From an uncultured Prevotella sp. (GTDB lineage: Bacteria > Bacteroidota > Bacteroidia > Bacteroidales > Bacteroidaceae): a stretch of DNA of 21,015 nt. Positions 1 to 5,932 of this stretch are shown here, piece by piece. Each line of letters begins with the position of its first letter. Within the stretch, counting starts at the first letter, position 1. The notes below the pieces were generated by a model, which was given only the letters and a program-made list of their open reading frames with translations, did no database searches and was not told the DNA's origin. The position numbers were made by a program, and so were the translations under genes. The stretch covers positions 1 through 21,015 of the forward strand of contig CALFUF010000032.1 of assembly GCA_937916405.1 (NCBI GenBank), read 5' to 3'.

Positions 1-62
1 GGGCTCGAACCCAAGACCCCAACATTAAAAGTGTTGTGCTCTACCAACTGAGCTAGCGGATC
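1..62 (-). tRNA. tRNA-Lys(UUU), 3' end cut by window edge
   Basis: Read on the minus strand, the sequence begins with a 7-nt acceptor strand (GATCCGC), then TA, a D-arm with GCTC/GAGC stem and AGTTGGTA loop, and an anticodon arm CAACA-CTTTTAA-TGTTG. The anticodon UUU sits at positions 29-27. A variable loop and the T-arm with TTCGAGC follow. The last 11 nt (end of the T-stem, 3' acceptor strand, discriminator) fall outside the window; adding them gives the usual 73 nt. Identity as lysine rests on the anticodon. Confidence 0.95.
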
Positions 63-81
63 ATTGCTTTGAAAGCGGGTG

Positions 82-113
82 CAAAGTTACAATGATTTTT
101 TGAATCTGCCAAA
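82..113 (-). promoter_or_regulatory. Bacteroidetes-type promoter of tRNA-Lys
   Basis: On the minus strand a -33 TTTG (110-113) is followed by 20 nt and a TAACTTTG -7 box (82-89), fitting TAnnTTTG. The predicted start lies near position 75, about a dozen nt before the mature tRNA 5' end at 62. Confidence 0.75.
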
Positions 114-134
114 TTTATTGGGATGTTTTTTATC

Positions 135-1343
135 TTAATGCTCATGCAGATGCCATACGGTGAGTACTTTACGACGTATGGCAACGTAGTTGAGCAAGGC
201 GACCAGCAGATAGAGTGCGATGCCTGTCAATAGGGCTGGTGTGAGGCTCGCCGCAGTGTAGCTGGGATAGAGTTGTCCGAACAAGGGGAGGTAATAGCCT
301 CGCAGAACGAGGACGATGATGATGGACATTACGAGTACCAGGGTGTTGAGGCTGATGGTCAACAGATGGTAGGGGCGTGCCACGGCACTTGGCGAATAAC
401 CGATCAGCAAGAGAGTATCTATCTTCTCCGTATTCTTTTGCAGGAGCAGGAAGATGCTGAGCAACAGGACATAAAAAGCGAGGGCACTGATGATCAGTCC
501 TACGACGAGGACAATACTGATGATGATACGTAGGAAATGAGCAGTACGTGCCGCCTCGGCATCATCCGCCTCTGTCTCGTAACTATGATTAGCAAGGTAC
601 TCGGCTATTCGCTCGTCTGCAGGGTTGCTGACAGTAACAATCAGTCGGGAAGGCGCTGGTTGGCGGTCTGGTGAAAGCGTAGAATTCATCTGTTCCATAA
701 AAGCCTGTGGTACCAATATCGTGTTGAGCTTCTTGGAGAAAGCCATCACCCTGCCTGTCAGTTCTTTACGCCCTGCAGTTCCACTTAACAAGAACCGTAT
801 CTTCACCATGGTTACCAGACTCTCAGAGAGTGCCGGAAGCCCCTGACTGCTGGCAAATCCGAAGTTATACAGGTTCAGGTAGTTGCGAGGTAGGATGATA
901 GGTACCTCGTTATCTCCCTCTTGCCATTTCCATCGCGCCAGGTCGACATCGATGAACGCATCAGGTACTGCCTCGAAAAACATCTCCGTAGAGAACTGTA
1001 CCCCCAGCTGTTGACTGCCCAGTGTTGCCACCACACTAAAGAGGGAAGGGGTGAAAGTCCCCACATTACTGACGAAAGGCTGTTTGCTTACATCAGTAAT
1101 CTCCTTCTTTGTAAAGGTGGGAGCCTTACCTGTCAGGGTGCGGACGGTGCTCACATGCTTCGCCATCACCATCTGTCCTGGTTTCAGGAAACTGTCGCTA
1201 CCTGTGAACATCGGGATGATATCCGTGGCAAACTGGATAGCGGCGAGAACGATGGTCATACCACAGAGGTTGGCGAGCACGAAGCCCGCCAACTGTCCTG
1301 CGTTAAGATGTCGGCTTAATAGCCTGTAGAGCAATCTGTTCAC
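135..1343 (-). CDS. FtsX-like ABC transporter permease
   Basis: A 402-aa inner-membrane protein with one N-terminal membrane segment (about residues 19-39), a large periplasmic region (about 41-268), and three C-terminal segments (about 270-300, 326-347, 368-388). This is the FtsX/MacB/LolC-E topology. The loop after the second segment (LLLIGYSPSAVARPY) matches the typical FtsX cytoplasmic loop where such permeases contact their ATPase. No ATP-binding subunit is present in this window, so the substrate and partner are unknown. It starts 10 nt after the stop of the DUF4836 lipoprotein gene and is almost certainly co-transcribed with it. Its stop lies about 20 nt from the tRNA promoter, and no clear terminator is visible between them. 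The class is secure, the role is not. Confidence 0.85.
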   Translation of the reverse strand: MNRLLYRLLSRHLNAGQLAGFVLANLCGMTIVLAAIQFATDIIPMFTGSDSFLKPGQMVMAKHVSTVRTLTGKAPTFTKKEITDVSKQPFVSNVGTFTPSLFSVVATLGSQQLGVQFSTEMFFEAVPDAFIDVDLARWKWQEGDNEVPIILPRNYLNLYNFGFASSQGLPALSESLVTMVKIRFLLSGTAGRKELTGRVMAFSKKLNTILVPQAFMEQMNSTLSPDRQPAPSRLIVTVSNPADERIAEYLANHSYETEADDAEAARTAHFLRIIISIVLVVGLIISALAFYVLLLSIFLLLQKNTEKIDTLLLIGYSPSAVARPYHLLTISLNTLVLVMSIIIVLVLRGYYLPLFGQLYPSYTAASLTPALLTGIALYLLVALLNYVAIRRKVLTVWHLHEH

Positions 1344-1353
1344 TAAGAAAGAG

Positions 1354-2769
1354 TTACATGATTTGTTTCAGGAACATCTGCATGAAGTACTCCAGCGGAT
1401 CCTTCTCCTTGTCCTTCATGTTCAGTACCAGTTCGATACTGGTGTCGCTGATGTCAAACATCTCAGCGCTGCTGACATGCTCTCCAACAGCCTTCACGCC
1501 TTGGCTTGCCGCATTGTTTGCCAAGCCAGCCAGGTTAGAGATCAAGTCGATGTCACATGCGATGTAGAAACGACGACCTTTCACATCCTGGTAAGTCTCC
1601 TTCGCCTCTGTGAAAGCACTCGTCTCACCAACAGCAACATAGGTAGCACCATCTTTGAATCCGAAGTCCAACCCCTTCTCAGGATTCATGCCGTTCTCTT
1701 TGGCAAGGTCAACGACACTCTGGTCCTTTGTCTTGATATAGGCGGCAACATTAGGCATTCCGCCCTTGAACTCACCAATGCCAATAGCGAGGTCGCCGTC
1801 AATAGACTCAAGCACCTTCTTGGCAAGTTCTTTCTGTGCGTCAATACCTAAGTCTTTGAAGACGTCTTTCTTATCCAGCATCTCAAAGAGCTTCTTGCCG
1901 TCGAAGTTAGCAAAGATAGCTAACGCGCCCTTCTCGATATATTTCACATAGTCGCCACTGATCTTTCCGCACATCTGGTTGCTCTCCTCGATAGACTTCT
2001 TCCAAGCGTCAGACTTGGCAAGGCACTCGACATCGAGTTTTGCCACACCCTTGTCGGAAGTAAGGTTCATGATGATACTGAGGTCTTTCAGCTCAGCACC
2101 CTCAGGCAGGTTTTTCTTGATATCGGCAACCTGTCCTTCTGCGATAGCCATAGGGATGAGTGCCTTGATATAACCCTTACCCTCAGCGAGTTTGGCAAAG
2201 TCCTCATTCTCAGCCATTGTGTTCTGGGTGTCGTCATTCTTGAACTTGGCGATGATATCGTCAATAGTGCTTTCTGAACCATAGAAAGTCGCATCGTCGA
2301 ATGCAATAGTATATTTATTGCCGTCAGTGCAATACTGGATGCCGTCTTTCTCCTTCACAGCCTCTAAGTCTCCCTCTTTGGCAAGGGTGTTCAGCAACTG
2401 TGCGAAGTCATCCTTGTCCAGAATAGTACCGATGACACCAGTTTTCCCTTCGTTGTTTCCGAAAATATAAATAGGCTCACGCAGGTCGACACCAGCCTTG
2501 GCGGGGTCTTCCACAATCTTCTTGATAAGGTCTTTTGACTCTTGGCTCTTGGCATTACCCTCCACGGTCTCCAGTAATTTCTTCTTTGCTTCCTCATTGT
2601 CGCCCACCTTACTCTTCTCAAACATCTGCTTCACGTCGATGCTGACTACAGCAGCGTCGGCAGGGATGAACTTAGCGTTCTTCGAAGATTTGGCACAAGA
2701 TGAGAGTACGAATACTGTTATCAGCAGCAGGTACATCAAGTTAATTTTCCTCTGTTTCATAATAATCAT
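1354..2769 (-). CDS. DUF4836 family lipoprotein
   Basis: A 471-aa predicted lipoprotein with a hydrophobic signal and lipobox LSSC (Cys25 from the first Met). Two ATG starts are possible, at 2769 and 2760; the second leaves a normal MKQRK-type signal peptide. The mature part is lysine- and acid-rich with repeated DGxxY and IxxNL-type segments, and matches the DUF4836 proteins common in Bacteroidales, whose function is unknown. No acidic cluster follows the lipid-anchored Cys (CAKSS), so periplasmic rather than surface placement is more likely. It has its own promoter (2811-2818) and is followed 10 nt later by an FtsX-type permease gene. That pairing suggests a periplasmic partner or client of the permease, which is inference. 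Confidence 0.85.
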   Translation of the reverse strand: MIIMKQRKINLMYLLLITVFVLSSCAKSSKNAKFIPADAAVVSIDVKQMFEKSKVGDNEEAKKKLLETVEGNAKSQESKDLIKKIVEDPAKAGVDLREPIYIFGNNEGKTGVIGTILDKDDFAQLLNTLAKEGDLEAVKEKDGIQYCTDGNKYTIAFDDATFYGSESTIDDIIAKFKNDDTQNTMAENEDFAKLAEGKGYIKALIPMAIAEGQVADIKKNLPEGAELKDLSIIMNLTSDKGVAKLDVECLAKSDAWKKSIEESNQMCGKISGDYVKYIEKGALAIFANFDGKKLFEMLDKKDVFKDLGIDAQKELAKKVLESIDGDLAIGIGEFKGGMPNVAAYIKTKDQSVVDLAKENGMNPEKGLDFGFKDGATYVAVGETSAFTEAKETYQDVKGRRFYIACDIDLISNLAGLANNAASQGVKAVGEHVSSAEMFDISDTSIELVLNMKDKEKDPLEYFMQMFLKQIM

Positions 2770-2810
2770 GTTTTTAGGATTAAAGATTGATATAATTTCA
2801 AATTATGCCA

Positions 2811-2818
2811 CAAAGATA
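2811..2818 (-). promoter_or_regulatory. -7 box for DUF4836-permease operon
   Basis: TATCTTTG on the minus strand fits TAnnTTTG. It lies about 40 nt before the DUF4836 ATG, predicting a 5' leader of about 35 nt. No TTTG box is found at the usual spacing because the upstream DNA is the AT-rich tandem repeat. Confidence 0.6.
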
Positions 2819-2820
2819 CT

Positions 2821-2856
2821 AATAATTCATAATTAATAATTCATAATTAATAATTA
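2821..2856. repeat. 14-bp AT-rich tandem repeat between divergent promoters
   Basis: Two perfect copies of AATAATTCATAATT (2821-2834, 2835-2848) and a partial third (2849-2856). The array occupies the space where -33 boxes for both divergent promoters would lie, so copy number sets the distance between them. Confidence 0.9.
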
Positions 2857-2861
2857 TTTTC

Positions 2862-2869
2862 TATCTTTG
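2862..2869 (+). promoter_or_regulatory. -7 box for rsmI operon, nearly leaderless
   Basis: TATCTTTG fits TAnnTTTG and ends only 9 nt before the rsmI ATG at 2879. Transcription would start at or within a few nt of the start codon. No -33 TTTG is visible in the AT-rich repeat upstream. Confidence 0.65.
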
Positions 2870-2878
2870 CACAAAATT

Positions 2879-3556
2879 ATGGGCATATTATATATTGTAC
2901 CCACCCCTGTGGGCAACATGGAGGATATGACTCTTCGTGCCATCCGTATCCTGAAAGAAGCCGATCTCGTACTGGCGGAGGATACGCGGACATCGGGCAT
3001 TCTGCTGAAGCATTTCCAGATTCAGCAGCATCTTCTTTCCCATCATAAATTCAATGAGCACGGAACCAGTGCCTCTGTTGTCGAGCGACTACAGGCAGGA
3101 CAGACGATAGCCCTTATCAGTGATGCTGGTACGCCTGGTATCTCCGACCCGGGATTCTTCTTGGTTCGGGAGGCTGTCAGGGCTGGTGTCGAGGTACAGA
3201 CACTGCCTGGTGCCACTGCTTTCGTGCCGGCTTTGGTGAGTAGCGGACTGCCCTGCGACCGTTTCTGCTTCGAGGGGTTCCTCCCTCAGAAGAAAGGTAG
3301 GCAGACGAAGATTCAGAGTCTAGCTGATGAGGAGCGTACGATGGTGTTCTATGAGTCACCTTATCGGGTGTTGAAGACGTTGCAGCAGTTTGCCGAGGTG
3401 ATGGGACCCGACCGTCAGGTGAGTGTATGCCGTGAGATCAGTAAGGTACATGAGGAGAGTGTCCGTGGTACCCTGCATGAGGTCATTGCCCACTTTACCG
3501 AGCATGAGCCACGTGGTGAGTTCGTGATTGTGCTGGCGGGGCGAGATAAAGTTTAA
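2879..3556 (+). CDS. rsmI: 16S rRNA (cytidine-1402-2'-O)-methyltransferase RsmI
   Basis: A 225-aa SAM-dependent tetrapyrrole-methylase-fold enzyme predicted to methylate the ribose of C1402 in 16S rRNA. Family motifs in order: LYIVPTPVGNMEDMT at the N-terminus, LAEDTRTSG, ISDAGTPGISDPG, the proline/glycine segment GATAFVPALVSSGLP, and FYESPYR. The ATG at 2879 is chosen. An in-frame TTG at 2867 overlaps the promoter -7 box and adds four residues foreign to the family. The protein is shorter than E. coli RsmI and lacks its extra C-terminal domain, as is usual in this phylum. The downstream lipoprotein gene starts 34 nt after the stop with no visible promoter, so the three plus-strand genes probably form one transcript. 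Confidence 0.95.
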   Translation: MGILYIVPTPVGNMEDMTLRAIRILKEADLVLAEDTRTSGILLKHFQIQQHLLSHHKFNEHGTSASVVERLQAGQTIALISDAGTPGISDPGFFLVREAVRAGVEVQTLPGATAFVPALVSSGLPCDRFCFEGFLPQKKGRQTKIQSLADEERTMVFYESPYRVLKTLQQFAEVMGPDRQVSVCREISKVHEESVRGTLHEVIAHFTEHEPRGEFVIVLAGRDKV

Positions 3557-3578
3557 AGTTGATAGTTTAAAGTTTAAA
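3551..3578. repeat. GTTTAAA short repeats after rsmI
   Basis: Three copies of GTTTAAAG/GTTTAAA (beginning 3551, 3565 and 3572) span the rsmI stop codon and the short gap to the next gene. They are AT-rich and not a hairpin terminator. No promoter box is seen in the gap, consistent with read-through. Confidence 0.6.
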
Positions 3579-3590
3579 GAGAAAAAATCA

Positions 3591-4451
3591 ATGAAAGATA
3601 TGAAAAAGTTAATGATTTTGGCACTTGGTGCCGTAGCAATGGTAGCCTGCAAGCAGCAGGGACCAAAGGCAGAGGAGTTGATGATGGCACAGCAGGCTGA
3701 CTCGCTGAACCGTATCATCCAGCAGAAAGACAATGAGATTAACGACATGATGGCTACTTTCAATGAGATTGAGGAGGGCTTCCGTGCCATTAATGCCGCT
3801 CAAGACCGTGTGACTCTTGCTAAGGATGGTGAGGGTGCTAACCGTACCCAGCGTATTCGTGACAATATCGCACAGATTCAGGAGACGATGCAGCATAACC
3901 GTGAGCTCATCAACAAACTGAAGAACCAGTTACGCCAGAGCTCTGTAAAGGGTGACGAGTTGCGTAAGACCATCGAGAATCTTGTTGCTCAGATGGAGGA
4001 GAAAGACAAGGAGATTACTCAATTACGTCGTGACTTACAGGCACGTGACATCCGTCTTGCCGAACTGGGTAACGAGGTCGCCGACCTGACGGTGGAGACT
4101 TCTCAGCAGAAAGCGGAGATTTCTCAGAAGTCAGAGACTATCTCGGCTCAGGACAAGGCTCTCAACACCGCTTGGTTTGTGTTTGGTACGAAGAAAGAGC
4201 TGAAAGACCAGCATATCATTGAGAACGGCAAGGTGCTCCAGTCGAACTTCAACCGTGAGTATTTCACGAAGATTGATATCCGTGTTGACAAGGAGATCAA
4301 GCTCTATTCCCGTTCCGCCAGGCTGTTGACGGCTCATCCTGCTTCCAGCTATGTGTTGGAGCGTGATGCCAACAAACAGTATGTGTTGCGTATCACCAAT
4401 CCGCAGTTGTTCTGGTCGACCAGTAAGTATCTGGTGGTGTTAGTTAGCTAA
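3591..4451 (+). CDS. Coiled-coil lipoprotein, Cbp1 adhesin-like
   Basis: A 286-aa predicted lipoprotein with signal peptide and lipobox MVAC (Cys20). Residues about 25-185 are Gln/Glu/Lys-rich and strongly heptad-like (long coiled coil). A compact C-terminal domain starts near WFVFGTKKELKDQHI and ends in LVVLVS. The reading frame is open back to 3528, inside rsmI, but the ATG at 3591 (or 3600) directly precedes the signal peptide and is the credible start. The architecture resembles Bacteroidales proteins annotated as Cbp1-family collagen-binding adhesins. I make that link from memory of the C-terminal domain, so binding of collagen is unproven here. The next gene starts 3 nt after the stop, which suggests translational coupling. 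Confidence 0.75.
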   Translation: MKDMKKLMILALGAVAMVACKQQGPKAEELMMAQQADSLNRIIQQKDNEINDMMATFNEIEEGFRAINAAQDRVTLAKDGEGANRTQRIRDNIAQIQETMQHNRELINKLKNQLRQSSVKGDELRKTIENLVAQMEEKDKEITQLRRDLQARDIRLAELGNEVADLTVETSQQKAEISQKSETISAQDKALNTAWFVFGTKKELKDQHIIENGKVLQSNFNREYFTKIDIRVDKEIKLYSRSARLLTAHPASSYVLERDANKQYVLRITNPQLFWSTSKYLVVLVS

Positions 4452-4454
4452 TCA

Positions 4455-5828
4455 ATGAAGAGTAGGAAAATTCTGGTCTGTATAGGACTAGCCTTGGCCC
4501 TTGTTAATTGTGGGGGCGACGATAGCTCGTCTGAGAGCGGTGGCGACTCTTCAGTTCAGGTCGCAGACGGGCAGGAGTCGTTTACATGGGGCTCGGATGT
4601 CCGTTCACAAGAGATTCGTCTGACAGGCAGTACCTCATGGAGCGTGAGCAGTGACGCCGATTGTCAGAACTGGTGCTATCCTGAGAAGGAGAGGGGGAAT
4701 GGTTCTTCCATCCCCTTGTGGGTCAGTCCGAATATCACCAGCAAGGCACGTTCTGGAAAAGTGACTGTCACGGTAGGGGGTAGGGCATATACGATCCATG
4801 TGTCCCAACCTGCCTTCACGGGTGACCTTGATAAATATGTGTATCATTTACCTGTGGTCTTTCATGTGCTCTACAAGGATGCTAATGACAAGACACAGAA
4901 TGCACTCCAAAGTCAGTATACGAAGATTCTCGACGCTGTCAACAAGCTCTATGCTGACAACGACATGAACATCGTCTTTGAGATGGCTAAGTATGACAAA
5001 GACGGCGAACTGCTTGCTGAGCCTGGTATTATCCGTCACCAGGTCAGTTTCGACGAGTTGGATGCCAGTGACTTCCTGGGCAGTACCGAGGAGAAATACG
5101 AGAAGTATGTCGATTATCAGCTGAACCTGAAGAAGTGTATCAATATCTTTATGTTCTGTTTTACACAGGATGACGAGGAGACGACCTCATTGGGGCTGAC
5201 GACATTACCCATTGTCACCTCGGCAAATTCGTTGGAGGGACTTTATGAGACTGACAAAGCCAGCGACTATGCCTATCTGGATCAGGTGTGGTGTGTCTGT
5301 ATCAATAGTGCGTTCATCAATGAGTGGCAGGATGACCAGCATGTCAATTCAAAATACATCGTCTCTACTTTGGCACATGAGTTAGGACATTATCTGGGAT
5401 TGCTCCACACCTTCTCCGAGGACGGGTGTGAGGAAGATGACTATTGTGATGATACGAATATCAGTGATTATGAGAACTATTCCGCGTACATTATTAAATA
5501 TATAGAGAAGGAGTTAGCACTTGACCCCAAAAGAACCTTCACGATCGATGAGGTAGCCACTCGTACCGATTGTAAGACAGGCGAGAAATTTGTGGCAAAG
5601 AACATCCTTGACTATACCTATACTCGTAATGAGGAGTTCACCAGAGACCAGCTCCGCCGTACCCGTTTCGTCCTAGAGTATTCCCCCTTGGTGCCAGGTC
5701 CTAAATTGGTAGACTACAACACCACCGGCAAGGGACAGCGTGCGGCAACGGCTCCCGTCACCTTACCTAAGCCGAAGCCTTGTCCCCCTGTTTCCGCCAA
5801 ACAGAAGCCACAAGTACTAAAAGAGTAA
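4455..5828 (+). CDS. M43/pappalysin-like zinc metalloprotease lipoprotein
   Basis: A 457-aa lipoprotein: signal peptide, lipobox LVNC (Cys19), then GGDDSSSES, an acidic/Ser stretch typical of surface-exported Bacteroidetes lipoproteins. Residues about 38-120 form a BACON-like Ig domain. The protease domain runs from about 125 to 410 with a full metzincin zinc site HELGHYLGLLH (His308, Glu309, His312, His318). The expected Met-turn (NxMDY) reads NILDY, so the usual Met is Leu385. Between zinc site and Met-turn is a long Cys- and acid-containing segment. The last 40 residues are a Pro/Lys-rich tail. Likely role: surface proteolysis. It follows the coiled-coil lipoprotein by 3 nt and ends before a bidirectional terminator. 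Confidence 0.85.
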   Translation: MKSRKILVCIGLALALVNCGGDDSSSESGGDSSVQVADGQESFTWGSDVRSQEIRLTGSTSWSVSSDADCQNWCYPEKERGNGSSIPLWVSPNITSKARSGKVTVTVGGRAYTIHVSQPAFTGDLDKYVYHLPVVFHVLYKDANDKTQNALQSQYTKILDAVNKLYADNDMNIVFEMAKYDKDGELLAEPGIIRHQVSFDELDASDFLGSTEEKYEKYVDYQLNLKKCINIFMFCFTQDDEETTSLGLTTLPIVTSANSLEGLYETDKASDYAYLDQVWCVCINSAFINEWQDDQHVNSKYIVSTLAHELGHYLGLLHTFSEDGCEEDDYCDDTNISDYENYSAYIIKYIEKELALDPKRTFTIDEVATRTDCKTGEKFVAKNILDYTYTRNEEFTRDQLRRTRFVLEYSPLVPGPKLVDYNTTGKGQRAATAPVTLPKPKPCPPVSAKQKPQVLKE

Positions 5829-5831
5829 ATG

Positions 5832-5884
5832 ATAAGCATGATTCTCCAAACATCCCAATGAATGGTAGGAAAAGTAAATCGGGA
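5832..5884. repeat. Dispersed spacer repeat, copy A (remnant)
   Basis: Matches 20535-20588 at 47 of 53 positions plus a one-base gap, from ATAAGCAT to the AATCGGGA foot of a terminator. At the other locus the element carries the promoter of a HEPN/MNT operon. Here it lies between convergent genes and its -7 box is degraded (minus strand reads TATCATTT). Confidence 0.75.
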
Positions 5885-5907
5885 GGGCTGTAACGCTCTC
5901 CCGATTT
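5876..5907. terminator. Bidirectional terminator between convergent genes
   Basis: A 13-bp stem (5876-5888 with 5895-5907, one G-U pair) closed by the 6-nt loop TGTAAC. The stem foot is AAATCGGGAG/CTCCCGATTT. It serves the M43 lipoprotein gene on the plus strand and the M6 protease gene on the minus strand, with short A/T stretches on both sides. Confidence 0.85.
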
Positions 5908-5932
5908 AAATTTAGTAAACTCAGTTCTTCAC

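Noticed and set aside
273..1329. Plus-strand open frames opposite the FtsX permease and similar frames opposite other large genes
   Set aside because: They lack promoters and recognisable motifs, and mirror long minus-strand genes with clear families.
2867..2878. TTG start adding four residues to RsmI
   Set aside because: The codon is part of the TATCTTTGC promoter box and the added residues do not belong to the family; ATG 2879 starts the conserved sequence.
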